From Clavelina lepadiformis (lineage: Eukaryota > Chordata > Ascidiacea > Aplousobranchia > Clavelinidae): DNA of 64,000 bases. Positions within the stretch are counted from its first letter, which is position 1; every line of letters begins with the position of its first letter. This document shows positions 48,061 to 61,574 of this stretch, one piece after another. The notes beneath the pieces are model-generated. The model did no database searches and was not told the DNA's origin. It saw nothing but the letters and a program-made list of their open reading frames with translations. The stretch is taken from positions 24,614,001-24,678,000 of the forward strand of contig NC_135242.1 in NCBI RefSeq assembly GCF_947623445.1. Direction: 5' to 3'. The position numbers were made by a program, and so were the translations under genes.

Positions 48061-50400
48061 AGATTTATCTAGACTTTGAAGACACATTTCCACCCGGCTG
48101 AACACAACTGACACAACATCAATAATAGGGATTGGCTTATATGACTATGTTAACTCAATAACAAGTTTACTATAGCTAGCTTACAAGTCTTGTTCCTATA
48201 TTTTGAAGTTCTAATGGCAAGAAAAACAAAATAAAAATTAAACAGTACTAAAGATAACAATCAAAGGCTAATAATGGTGAACAATCGCCTTCATTGTAGA
48301 TCACTGCAAAGTAGCCTACATGACAGGATATTGTCGCCTGCAGACAGAAAACAATGACAGTAAGACTGAGATAAAAAAACTCGCCCAGATAAACAATGGC
48401 TGTCGCCGTCACACTAACTGCAGACAATAGCTGTTTGAAACAAAAAGATAGATCTCATACAGTTTGTAAAAATCTTTTTTTGAAGAATAACTAGCGTTAA
48501 TTACAGCGTTGAAAACTATTAATGCTAACACAGCTGCCCGGGTAAAAATTTCCGAACTTATTCGAGATGCTTGCGATTTACGAACAAAGCAAACCCCCAA
48601 TGTAAACAAGTTACGAAATGATAGTGTGACTAAAGACAAAAATAAAAGCAAAAGCCATCTTTAAATTTATGAAAGATAAAGTTTTATGTGAAAAAAATGA
48701 CGAAATATAAAAAACACTGGTTACGGTGCGTTCACGTGGAATGCGTTAAATTTGATTCATTATAACTCATTGCAACCACGACAAGGAAAAAGAAGTTCTA
48801 AGATGGATTCGAAAACAGGAGGTAAATAAAGTTTGCTTGCATCGAAACTGTTTTTGCGCTGTATTTCTAAACTGTTCTCGATAGTAGGAATTTTAAGATT
48901 AAGAATTGAAAACGTAACGTCTTAACATTTCTAGAAGTTTGCGGTTGTTTTTAGACCGAGTTTTGGGTGAAGTTTTAGGATAGTTTAAAAAAATTAGTTC
49001 TATATTAACACAAAACGTAATAAGCTTTCACATATTAACCATAACAGAAAAGCAGATGTTCGTCATATATGTTAGGTTATTTACAAAGGAAAACCAATAA
49101 ATGTTTGGCGATGACAATTTTGTTAAAAAGATGTGGTCACATCAATTTATAACGTGTTCAATAAAAAACACAAGGTAGGGAGCTTTAAATTCTAAATTTA
49201 CCCTCACATTCACTTGGGCAAATAATAATGGTTGATATTTGAATGGTAGATATGGGTACGCAAGTCGCAAGTATTTTCTAAGCTATCTGCCAGAAATTTT
49301 ATCGCTTTAGGAAATACTCGAAGTAGCATAATTAGTTTATTCTACAGTTTTTGCATGTTCAGTTCGTATGTGTAGACCTCAAAGTGTTTTATCTTTTTTT
49401 ATAGATCAGTATTTTTGATTTTGACAACACTGGTAATATTTACCTAGTGTAGCTTTTTCTGCTGTGCCTTCTGCGTACTGCTCTGTTGAATCCTGACCCG
49501 GTTTCTTGGATACTAACACCGTACAAAGGCATAGGCCTAGGCTACGGCTTGGTTGGGCCGGGCACAGCGTTGGGGTAACGGCAATAGATTACTTTTGAGG
49601 ACTTCGGTAGCCTATAATGGAGACGTAATAATTTAAAGTCGAGCCACGCCCATTTTTCGTTTGAAAATTTAATATCGTACGGTACCGGTCTGCTAGGGTA
49701 TTAGGCCTATTTATTTTTCGCCTTTGACTGTCCAGATCTGTCAATGCCCGGCCTAGGCTATGGAACAAATTTTGATATTAAAATGGCCATTTATTGGTGC
49801 TTAAGGTTAGAAAGTGCGGCAGTTTTTGACAAGAAACCGTGCCACGGCTTTAAGGATCCTAAGCCTAGCCTATATAGTTGTATAGTTTTGGTTTTACGGG
49901 CAGACCTTACTGCCGTGCTGATGTGCACTTATTTCTTCGTTTATTTATTACAACTGTGTACTGCCGTTAAATTTGCCTTTATACCGTCGAATTTCACTTG
50001 TTTGCTTTTGTGAATTTCTGTATGACTGCGTGTTTTGATGTGAAAGTCAAAGAGTCCATGTTTGTCTTTACGAGCTATCGTACACACATTGATGAGAGAC
50101 TGAGATTGCATGCCACAGCTTGCACTGGCCTAGTGCTGTAGGGGCAGTGGCTAAAACAGCTGAACATTGACTTTTGTTACTCAATCATTTTTTCTTTAAT
50201 CTGCTCTCACATCATTATATTTTTCACAATGTGATTATAGCCAACCTGGAAAGCACGACACTTTTTGATGAGCTCTCAGTGGAGCAGGATTGCTAAAATC
50301 AGGTTTGCTGCAGTGACAGGCTGAGTGCAAAATGGTGTTCTAGGCTAGGTAGGTTTTTCAGTTAACACTTGCCTAGGCTGAACAGAAAGCCTGTGGGTGT
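48060..50400. other. Region upstream of the MO25-like gene
   Basis: No confident gene. ATGGATTCGAAAACAGGAG followed by a GTAAAT donor at 48,803-48,821 could be a first coding exon, but it does not resemble the usual MO25 N-terminus. Palindromic CCTAGGC and TAGGCCTA motifs recur between 49,530 and 50,390. Confidence 0.35.
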
Positions 50401-50401
50401 C

Positions 50402-52792
50402 TGAAAATGTCTCTGAAAATAGAAGAATCAGTGGAAAATGTCTCTGAAAATAGAAGAATCAGTGGTGAATCACCTGATGAAGAACCGGCACCGATCAACA
50501 CGAGCCGCAATCCGAGCTTGTGGCTCAACTCTCCCAAGAACTATACAAAAGCGAAATCATCGACATAATTTTGAAAAACTTGTCTCGGATTGACTTTGAG
50601 GTTGTGAACTATGTGTGCATGCTGTATATGTACTTGTAAATCTTCCAAGTTCATCAAAGTTTTGAAACCTGTGCAGTTAAATCACCATTCCAACTATTTT
50701 AATGATCTTAACATTATCAGGGTAAAAAAGATTTCACACAAATCTTCAACACGTTAGCGAGACGACAGATTGGCAGCAGGCAACCCACCGTCGAATTCTT
50801 GTACAAGAAGAACATATTGGACATCTTAGTTGAAGGTTAGGCTGTTCATTGTTTTGAAAAAGCTTGCTAATGAAGAATTCATGTTGGTATCGTTCATTTA
50901 AAGTCGAAGAAAAGGATTTTATTTTCTCACTAAATCTCACTTAACGGCCATTGTTTTTGTGATTTTTTGGCATAAAACCAAACAGAATCATTCATAAAAG
51001 TTCCCACTTTTCCTTTCCAGATACAATGACCCAGACATTGCTTTAAACTGCGGCATTATGCTGAGGGAGTGCATCCGATATGAATCCCTCGCAAAAATTG
51101 TTTTCGAGTCTGAGAACTTTTTTAAGTTCTTCGAATACGTTGAGATGTCTACCTTTGATATTGCATCGGATGCCTTTGCCACCTTTAAGGTTAGTTTGCT
51201 TTTGCTGGAGTCGTTTTCTCAAAGTTAAATTTGTCGATCTTGTTGTAACATTGGATTAATTTTTACACAGGACCTGCTGACACGGCATAAAGTTTCCTGC
51301 TTTGAATTTTTGATTAAAAACTACGACAGAGTGTTCCCAGCTTATACCCGCTTGCTTGAGTCGGAAAATTACGTGACACGTCGTCAATCACTTAAGGTTC
51401 GTTACTTCAAAGTATCTGCCGTTTTATCTTAAAAGTTGATGTCTATGTGTTAACCTAAATTACTTCAGAAACTCCAACATATATTTCTATCAATGCTATA
51501 TAGTGTTGACATGTACAAGTGTATGTATATGTATATGTGGTGCATTCTGAAATTTTGTTGGTCTTTTATTCACCAATACGATGTGTAAATGAGCTTTTTG
51601 CTTGAAAAGTTCTTTACTTTTAATATTGCCTCATACATGTAAACTGAAAATAGTGTGACAATAATTGCTGTGGAATCTTGGTGTTTGGTCTTCCACACAC
51701 GACCACCTGAAGAGGTCCCAAAAATGCCCCATCACCTGGTGTTTGTGGTTCAGGGATTTGGCCGAAAGCAAAGTTGGCCCCTTTTCTCCAGTCGCCTTTC
51801 ACGATAAAGATTGTCCTAAACCCTTGTTGTACTATTCTCACAAAGACTCACCTAATTTGCAATTAGGCATTACTAAGCTCATTTGTCCACCAGCATTATG
51901 TGATTGTGAAAGTGACTGGCCACATTAGTGAGATTATCAAACACAGTGATATGCATTGGGAGTGGACAATCGGGTGATTGTGGTTCAAACACTAAGCTGG
52001 TTACCGGTCAACTTAATTACATTTCAAAAGACAAGAAAAATTGTGGGGAAAATGATCCTATTAATCTAAGTCAAGTTTCTACTGTGTGTATTAGTTACAG
52101 GCTATGCTCTGCATGGGGTGTGACAATTTCTAAGCTATGGTCGTGTAAATTTATTAGTTAGCTTTGAAAAGTGCTTTCAAGTCAGTAAGTTTGAACACAC
52201 ACAGCAATCCTGTTGAAAAATTTATGAATGGATGTGCTTGACTTGTACGAGAAGATTTTCGGTTGATTGTAGTATTTATTTTATCCGGATTTCATTCAAA
52301 CTGTCTCGGATTATTGTTACAGTAGAGCACACAGCTTTTTGAGTAAAATGACCTCATAGAACATGTTAGACATTGCATTGTTGCACGTTTAACGCTTTCA
52401 CATACCAAGCCATATGAGCCAACACATCATGTGATTTCTTGCAATATCATATTTTATGTCCTCAGCTTGCTTTGCGTTGCAAGAGCAATTGCTTTCCATG
52501 TGATAATTCAATGCCTAGTTACTATGACATCATAAAGACAATTTATGGAAGTTGAAAGACATTTCTATTTGTTTTTCTGCAACAATGTTGCATTGTTGTG
52601 TCATAAAAAATTAACTCAACATGTTTATTTCATGATAATTTGTCCCCAGTTACTGGGTGAGCTACTCCTAGATCGTCACAATTACACGATTATGACGCGT
52701 TACATCAGCAAGCCCGAGAACCTCAAGATCATGATGAACAATCTTCGTGATCAGAGCCGTAACATCCAGTTTGAAGCTTTCCACGTTTCAAG
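50402..52792 (+). CDS. MO25/CAB39-like protein, partial, with lesions
   Basis: MO25 is an Armadillo-like scaffold that activates the LKB1-STRAD kinase and related STE20 kinases. Recognisable exons are about 50402-50600, 50721-50835, 51021-51189, 51271-51396 and 52650-52792. Hallmark stretches are [70 protein letters not shown] and [18 protein letters not shown], ending [10 protein letters not shown]. About the first 50 and last 85-90 residues of the usual 340 are absent. Two defects are visible. In exon one, a 31-bp direct duplication (50,402-50,463) and a frame change before GTDQHEP break the reading. The 50835/51021 junction is one base out of phase with any GT-AG choice I can see. It is either a degenerate partial copy or a real gene in a flawed assembly. 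Confidence 0.8.
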
Positions 52793-53115
52793 GTAAGACT
52801 GATCCCATGCTTACCTGAAGCATGCCACCATGCTTAATGCAGCGGTCATGTCATTGGGTTCACCGCCTAAGGTCAATGAGCATTGGTTATGCTGATATGA
52901 GTGACCAATTCTTTTAAAATGTCAAGTTCAATTGCTGCCTTTAAAACTTGCTCCAAATTTAATTCAAAACGTGTTTAGATACGGGAAAAAGAATGGTTTA
53001 AATGGCAACTTATCTAACTTGCACTTGTGTGGTAGAATTTGTGTTGTTTTTTCTAATTTTACAATTTCCTTTTCATATTTGCATCAAGTTTCATTCAAAC
53101 ATTTTCATTTTCAAG

Positions 53116-56100
53116 GTGAAGATGAAGAGAAACTCACTCGATTCATGGTTCCCATGACGACGACCTTTCACTCATTGCAGCAGTTGTTACAAAACGCGTC
53201 GAGTAATGCGTGAGTCATCATAATGTCTACAACACTTTCCTGAATAGCACTTTCTTTAAAGAACATTACCCCATTTGTACTATCCAACTGAAAACAATCC
53301 CAAATGTATATAATACATATGAAATAAAATGTGACCCAAAATGGCGGAATAAGAAATGTTTTTGACAATGGCCCCTGGTACTTGTGCTTTTTAGCATCCC
53401 AAAATTATAGACTTCTCTTTTACAGTAAGTTGTTGCGGGCTTTTAAATTTGATATAATTGGAACTTTAGTTTATTGGGATAATGTTGTGCCAGAAAGATT
53501 CAGGTCCCGTCATTATCATTGCTGTCCACTTGGTGGTGTGGTGGACATCGAGGTATTTAAAATTGCCGTTGTAGTGATCCCAGGCGTTGATATAATGTCT
53601 CTTGTCTAAAGGTCCTGGTATATATGTAATATATACTCCTACAAATTTGTGCAAGACCATATAAAATTATTTGTCAGATTGAAAATTGTACAGATAAGCG
53701 ACGACTTATGCTGTGGCTGTGAGAAATCATTGCTGAAGTGTTGTGAAGAGTTTCTCCGTAGCGAGGATAAAAATTCCAACATCATACTAACACATTTTTG
53801 TGCAGATTATTCTAAACAACAAACATTTGTTAATTCCAGGACAATGTCGTCTCACGCTGTCCGCACACTTCTCGGGGTAACAAGGGACTGTCGGGGACTC
53901 GCTTATGCTTTCAACACGAAAAGCTCGTACATGATGCTATTTGATATCATGTGAGTGACAGCGGTATGAGATGTCTATGTGATAAGTTAATGGGATGGAA
54001 TTGTATTTAGTGGTTTATTTGGTTTAATTTTTTATTTCTAGATATCCGGCTTTCACCGATATTCTTCAAAAATCGATTGAACTGTGGTCACATGACCCGG
54101 ATGTGACAACCCCAGTTTTGAAGGTCGGTAGAAAATCCGCTGCTTAGCGCCCTCAAGTGATCTTTGTTTCGTGCAAATATTAAAGCAAAAAATGTTTTTT
54201 GTTATTGTCAAGTGCAATGCATAGCTTTCCAGTTGTGTATCCCATTGTCCGTCTTTATTTGTTTGTGTTATCCCCAACTGCATGTCCAATCTCCATCAAT
54301 ATATTCGTGGCAATGTGCTTGACATCTTCATCTTTAAACAGCTTTTTTCTGAGTTGGTTTTGAAGCGAGGACAACGTTTGGACTTTGACGTCGCCTCCTC
54401 GAATGGAATATTGTTATTCAAGGAAGCCAGCAAGCTTGTCTGTGGATATGGTAGGTCAAGTGTGATCACCATTTGGGAAGTTTAAAATGATTTGATTTCA
54501 GGTGTGTAAGTTTGGTATCGCGACAATTCTAAGAATTACGGTCAGGTTTGAAATTGTTAAAAACTCAGAAGGGTGGGAGTTTGAATTGATGCGTTTCTAT
54601 TGCCGAGTAAGCTTGCAAATTTGTGTACCAAGTGGTCTTGAAGATAAATTTGTTTGCTAATTTCAAAGAAAATTTCACAGGTAAGTTACAGAATTCAGTG
54701 TTAATGCGGCCAACTTTCATCTGGCAGGTAATCGTATTCTCGCAATGGGGGAGCCACCAAAAGATCAAGTATTTTCACATCGTTTGAAAGGGATGTCGCT
54801 TTGTTTCCGCTTGCTCAAGAACGCGCTTTGTGCCGGTTTGGTCAACTTTGGTGTTTTTCAACTCTACAACGACCCTACGTTGGAAGATGCTCTCAATGTA
54901 TTTGTGAAGCTCGCAATGTCAACTGACAGCTCACATTTTCTAGTAAGCAAACAACAACTGTCTTCTATAAGATTTAATGACCTGGGTGTGTCTGTATTTA
55001 TGGGTTGGGGTTAAGTTTGAGTTAAACTTTTTGCACATTCCCTGAGCTGTAATGTACATAATCAAACAAACAGGATTAAACACCTGAAAGTTTACAATGC
55101 ATTGAAATATTTTTACCCTTTTATACCAGGACTACCCTAAGTTGAGTTCGTCGTACTACTCCCTGCTTGAAGTTGCAATGCAGGATCACATGAACTTCGT
55201 TAGTGGGCTGCCTCCATCTGTCGTATATCACTTATTGAAGACTCTCACTGATGGACTTACTGGCCTGGGTAGGTGGCCTGGTTACTTATGTGTTGATGTG
55301 TTTGTTTATTTATAAGCCAGCGAAAATATGAAAACAAAACACAAAACATGTTTGAAAGAGATCATGAAAACATTTTTTGAAAGACTTTGCTGTTGGTCTT
55401 GGTCTTGCCATACTTTTAACGTGTAGCTATTTCTTTTGGGTTCAGCTGGTCATTTAGCTTCGTGATCAACTTCACCTTCCATTATTTGTTTTTCCTTAGT
55501 TTTCAATTACGACTGGTTCGAATTTCTTGATAAAATTTTTCTTAGTTATTATGGCTAACGGGATGTGACGTATTTTTGGGCAATCCGACTGAGATATCCA
55601 AAATAATTAAGTAAATGCCAGAAAACGGTTTTTCTAAAATATGCATTTTTCACTGTCACTACTGTAGGCGGCCATTTGAAAACTTGCCAAGTACATTCTT
55701 TGTTAAGTAACAATTCCTTTACAATGACGTAACAATCACTCCATTCACTACATCACTATAAGATAGCGCTGACCCACACGGCAGATAGACCCATACTTCA
55801 GCAGTTGATGAAGTTCGGGCTTATATAATATGACGCTTGTTTCAGACACTGTGATATGCACTTGCTGTTGCAATACCTTGGACCACTTGGTCACTTATCT
55901 CTTTCGCATCGGCAACCGGGCTCCAGCGCTCTCTAACGGCGACATCACGTCTGCCGTATCCCTCAAGCGGCGACATAATGAAGTGGACCGCCAACGCGAG
56001 CAACACTTTCTTCAAATGATGATTGACAGGCCGGACATATTACAAACGGTGACGTGGCTTCAACTTTAACCGAATATTTGTCGGTTCCAGAACGTTATTG

Positions 56101-56895
56101 TAGTTGTTAAGATAATAACTGTCTTATTTTTCAGGCGTTGTCGACCGTGCTTCACACAATTATGTTTGAAGATTGCCGGAATCAGTGGAGCATGTCCAGG
56201 CCTTTGTTGGGTCTTATCCTGCTCAACGAAGAGGTACTGGACGCGTGGTAGCGCTATGGTGCCCAAAAAACACTTGTTGAGATTGCAACTCTCGGCCAAG
56301 TCCATGAAAGTTTTCCTAAAATGGGACAAAAAATCTAATTTGTTGCAAATTGTTGAGCTATGTTGTTGTTAGTGCAAGAACTACTAAGCCGTAGCTACAT
56401 CGAGGCATTTCCTGCAGTTCTGGCGCAAAACATTTTTAAATGCTAGACTACATTTAACAACGTAGTTAACCAGGAGCGTACTAGGCATGTCTGCCTCTGA
56501 TAAAATTTCCACCTTAAACTTACGAGGATAACTTCCTTCCCACAGCACATGCCGACGCTGCAGAAGACACTCTGCGAGCCCGGGGTCGAACACGGGCGGC
56601 TGAACCTCGAGTCGGTGTCGAATTGTTTTAACCAATTGATGTTTTGCGTCGATAAGAATCTTCATTCCAAGACACGGGACAGGTGCAATTTGCGTTGCTT
56701 CTTTAAGCTTGACATGAGCATGTGGTTGAATTTGCTGGTAGGATAATTGTCGGTTTAACCTGGTGTTTCAGATTTACGCAAAATCTTTCCATGTTTCGAC
56801 GAGAGGTGAACGATATAATCAAAGCAGCAAGTTCAGGTCAAAACACTAGAGCTGGACTCGATTTAACCGCGAACAGTTCAAATATGATGACGTGA
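53116..56895 (+). CDS. XPO7: Exportin-7 (RanBP16), C-terminal part
   Basis: Exportin-7 is a nuclear transport receptor of the importin-beta/karyopherin family that carries cargo with RanGTP. Ten exons join perfectly in frame: 53116-53209, 53840-53950, 54042-54123, 54342-54450, 54728-54942, 55130-55268, 55846-56048, 56135-56233, 56546-56682 and 56772-56895. They give 436 residues to a TGA at 56,893. Recognisable stretches include [108 protein letters not shown] and [11 protein letters not shown] near the end. The vertebrate protein is about 1,090 residues, so the N-terminal 60%, including the Ran-binding region, is missing. There is no room for it before the MO25 exon 323 bp upstream. The reading frame and all splice sites are clean, unlike the MO25 piece. 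Confidence 0.92.
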
Positions 56896-56899
56896 CAAG

Positions 56900-59050
56900 C
56901 GCTTGTGTGACGTAATTCGCTATGCAGTAAACTGTGACTTTCCACTGTTTTGTCGTCGTTTATCGCGCATATTAACAACGCTTTCATTCGGTTAAAATTT
57001 GAGTGTGAAATATCACAAGTGACATCTCACCGCAATTACCTGTCATTATTGAGCAATCATTTTCGCCGCTAAAAATCGTTTGATTCGTCAGTTTTCCGCT
57101 GATTTCCTTTGCAATAATCTGTGCTGAATGGTGCTTGTTCTGCAGCGAGTTAAATAATGCGCCGGACAACAAACGACCGTGAAAGCGCGTTCTTTTCAAA
57201 TACAACGACATAATTAATGCTTTGTTTGTTGCTTTATACAACTTGCTGTGGTCCGTACAGTAGCTTAGGCTGCTTGTTTCACTTCGTCTAATGTTCACGT
57301 GAGTGCAGAGCTTGAAATTCGGCGACATTTTGCATGAATTTTCTTGGTCTTGCCGCAGAGTGGAAATTTGTTTACTTTGGAACTGCTTGAAAAGAGGTTT
57401 AGTTTCATGTAAACACAATCATCCATCTCCAAGTGCAGTACTAATTACTTAAAACTATCACATCTAAAAGTATATGCGTCTGGTTTTGGTATATTTTGCT
57501 CATAATCATATGAAACAAAAATTTAAAAAAATTATTATGTCAAAATGTCGAAAAAGGCCAATGCAGCAAATTATACGAAAACGTTTATTTCACAAGTAAA
57601 GAATGTGCTTACTTTAATTATATCGTTTTATATTTACCGTTTATGACTTTATGGCCACAAATGTCCACTTCTAAACTTTAATAAATGATTTTGAAACGTC
57701 ATGCCACGCCAGATTTAATCGTCCAATGCTGTGCTGCGGATGGGAACGAAACACCCGAAGATTCGCTTGAATCCAAACTGAACGTTTTAAACTCTTCGTA
57801 TATGTTTAAAACAAGTCAACGTCTGTCAATCAAACACTGGCGGATATGACGTTTTAACTGGTAATAAAAGAGGAGAAAATTGGCCCAGATTAGGTTAATG
57901 CCTTAACAAGTGAAACGTTTGATAACATAGCGATGACGTCATATTGTTAAACACTGTGTTTATCAATGGCGGAAATTTTATTGGTGGAGTTTGTCTGGAA
58001 GACATTAATACTGGAAGGAAAAACTGGGCAAAGTCAACTCATAGCGCATATGTTCACTTCAAATCACTTTAAAACATTTCGGTGTTAGTTTTTTTAATTT
58101 TTTGCAGCGTTACAAAACTTATTGATCGCGTACCAGTGCAAGCGCATACAGAACAGCAGCAACTTACTTACATCCTTGTTATTTGAATACGCTTATCGCT
58201 GGTGTGTTACCAACATATACAAAAGTGCTATAATTACGATGATATTGTCACCACCTGCGTCAGCACAATTTTTTCTTTCCCCACGTTGAAGACAAATAAT
58301 AAAATGAATGAAATCTACTTCCTTCTACTTTCTGGTGAATCCCCCAATGTGCTTCTTTTTTCTGTAAGCTCCTTGCCTGATCCAGACATCCGAAATAATG
58401 TGACATCATTTTTACTGCATGACCTTCTCCATCCTTCTCTGTTCTTATCTATTTTATGCAGTGTTCTTGCGTTTGTAACAAACACAGTAAGTAGTTTCAT
58501 AGCCTCGAAGCTGAAAGCAGTGTCGATGAATCCGAGTAAAATTGTTTAAAACTTTTTTGCAGATAAACAATTCCAACCGCAGTAACATTTCTAATGACAT
58601 GTTTATTAAATTTCTATCGCATAACAGTTCCAATTCCATACTGGAACTAGAAGACAGTGCGATTTATTACAGAGATAGATTTTTCAATCGTAGATCTGTT
58701 GTCAGATAACTGGTCCTGGGCTGACTTAAATAGGCCTGTTGTGAATTCAGGATATGATTGGATATGCAATACCACCATAAACATTAAAACGCATTTGTTT
58801 GCAAGCGATTTTATTTGCATAAGAATGTAACGCCATGTCAATTGCAGTAGTAGCTTTAGGGTTAGGCGAGCAAGGAGGCCGCCTCGGGCCCTCCTCCGAG
58901 AAACATCCCATGTTTGAGTATACGCGTTCTAAACGAACAAACATTGAATACGAATATTATTGTTAACTCTTCGCAGTTTTTCAGGACAGGAGTCATTCAT
59001 TGGTTCATGCTAATTAGCTGTATGAACTGTATATAGAAAGTTGTGTAAAG
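56900..59050. other. Intergenic, downstream of exportin-7
   Basis: Frames of 144 codons (minus 57,418-56,984) and 115 codons (plus 58,202-58,549) are present but show no recognisable domain, no paralogue and no splice context, so I do not call them. An AATAAA near 57,680 could serve exportin-7. A stretch at 58,855-58,950 weakly resembles part of R1 near 8,760-8,860. Confidence 0.45.
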
Positions 59051-59286
59051 TTGCGTTTCACGTTGCATGAGTCTTATTGTTGATTAGTCGCAGTTTTTCA
59101 CAATTCATTAGTTCATGCTAATTAACTATATAAACTGTATATAGCATCGGGGAAAAATTGTGTAAATCGAACTTTCGTGTGAATTTTTCCTCTCCTGCTT
59201 TGAGGTCACTTTCTTATAGCTTGATGATTAAACGATCACGTGATTTAAAACATCATGCCAAGACGAAAACATTTGTGTTCTTTAGC

Positions 59287-59330
59287 AGTTTTAAATAAAT
59301 AAATAAATAAATAGAATAAATAAAGAAATG
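59287..59330. repeat. AAAT microsatellite
   Basis: Several copies of AAAT ('aaataaataaataaatag'), replacing non-repetitive sequence in copy B. Confidence 0.85.
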
Positions 59331-61574
59331 AAGGGTTTAAGATCTTGAGCGCCAAAGAGCAATTTTATGCAGCGAAAAACTGAGAAGAAATAAACAAGAA
59401 AATGTTGAGCAGTTTGTTTTTTGAAAGAAAAGCAAAATTTTATGCGTTCTACAACATGTAAATTCAAAATTTCGAAGGATCATGTCCTCAGACTTACTAG
59501 GCACAAACTAGGCATAAATTGCTGCGTCTCTCCTAATTTTGTGGCCACCAAACGTAAGTGGCGCCATACTTCACCTCGCCCTCCACAAACCGAGAGATAT
59601 CACTGGCCAGTTGCTTTGTTCAGTTAACTCTAATTTGGGCAAAAAGGGTTTTTACCCCCTCACTGTTATTGTTTGGTGAAAGCAAAATACAACACGCAAA
59701 GACTTTGTGAAGGTTTTTAAAACTTCCTCGTGAATTTGCTGATTTTTAGTCTTGAAATGATAAACGTAGATTTACGTCATCTGCTCTGCTTATATGACCA
59801 TGACTTATACATTTGCTTCACGAAAGCAAACGTTTTGCTTCCAGGTTCACATTTTCAATCTTTACTTATGTGTAGGCTTATATCATTCAACTGGTACTCC
59901 AGCTGTCAGTATATCTGATATCTTAGTTCATTTTCGCATAGAAATATAATTGCAACTGTACATGGAAATAAATAATATGAATTTTTATTTACATTTTTTA
60001 CTACTGTACCTTTTCTTCTGTTTTTAATAAGATATTGCGTATGAATGACGTCAACACTGATTGACGTTTATCGTTTTAAGAACAAGTAGCCTACTTCAAA
60101 AGAACATTGCGTTTGCCGATTGGTTACAATGAGCCCAGATATGGAGAAAATGTTTTAACTTGACTGCATGTACAGTATAAGCCTATCTCAAAATATCGTA
60201 TAACTCGAATAATTTTCGCCTATTCCAGCATATCGTTTATTAAAATGCATGTAAGCAGCTTAAAATAACCCAAAATATGTGCAGCCAAGCGAAACAATAT
60301 CATGATATATGACAAAATAAATAAACGCTTTATACTGTATATGCAGGTGAAATAGTCTTATATCTATTAACAAACTAAAGATGCGTGGAACCACAAAAAT
60401 CAACAGATTTACAAAAGTGCAACGAAAAATGCAATTCTGCAAAGAAAGTAATAAAGTCTATCTTCAGTGAACAAAAAACCATTAAGTTATAAAATAAATT
60501 ACTGGAGCAACTAAATATTCTGCTAAATCATCATAGATTTCTTAATCTTTAAATGCAATGTTCTGTAGCACTTCAATGATATTTTGACATAAATTAAACG
60601 ATCGCTTTGCACTTTGTTTTACGACTGATGTTTTAGTTTGTTGCGTTATTTGGTTAAACCGGCGACGTCAGACAATGACACCGGGTCACATTAGGCCTAT
60701 AGTTTATTCCGATTATGGCGTATCATACTCTCTGCTACTGAGCCCAAATAACAATTTGCTTGTTTTGCTTTATTATTTGTTGTCTTGGAGCTTTGCGTTA
60801 TTATGATTGGTTTTATTTGCCGCCGGTAGGTGTCGTGTTTGCTTTAATTTTTACAGTATTGTGGTTTAACACTGTTGAAATGTGTTCTTGTCGCATTGTT
60901 GTGCGCACCAGTGGTGCCGCCGCTTCTCTCGCTAATTACAAAATTCTCCGTCCAATTTCTTCCTAAAATGTCCAATGTACACGGGGCAGTTCGTTTAGTG
61001 AGTGTTGGTGACAGGGCGTTGTCTCTACTCCATGCTTTTACAGTGATCTTTTCTCTTCTAATTTTAGCGTTAAGTCGATGCCTCTGTTGTGTGCAGTTTT
61101 TAAATATAAGCTTTCACCAACACTCAGGTGTGACTCTTTCACTGGGGTTCGTCGTGAAAAGAACTACAGACCTGGCTAAACATCTGCGTTTTACGTAACA
61201 CATGTGTTTTGCGTGCTTGCTTTATGCTGTGTGACTTTCTGCCAAGCTCTAACCCACTTTATTTTCTTGTGACGTCAGCGTTGATTGAAAAACTTGGCAT
61301 AAAACAAGTAGCTTATGCGCAAATTACTAAAACAAGTTTGCTGGTCCTTTGTTGGCTAATCGTGTCGATCCAGGTCTATAATTATGTGGCTTCAGGTTTA
61401 GGACCGAAATATATCGGTCTCTGTATTAAGCGACCTCTACTTACATAATTGTGTTAATATAACTCACTTGTATGTATGCTGGTCAGCTGTTTATAACAAA
61501 ACATCGTTTATATCGTCTGCACGGCTTGTATTTATCGGTTTATAAACTAATGTCTTGTAAAAACTGCGACAACT

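Noticed and set aside
51930..52040. tRNA-derived SINE suggested by a GGTTCAAAC B-box-like motif
   Set aside because: The A-box is poor, the cloverleaf cannot be closed, and no tail or target duplication is visible.
52650..53209. MO25-exportin-7 fusion protein
   Set aside because: Exon phases do not match (phase 2 donor, phase 1 acceptor) and the joined reading would stop at once.
56984..57418. 144-codon minus-strand frame downstream of exportin-7
   Set aside because: No domain, no signal peptide and no splice context; probably chance.
58202..58549. 115-codon plus-strand frame
   Set aside because: No similarity recognised, and low-complexity Ser/Leu-rich composition typical of chance frames.
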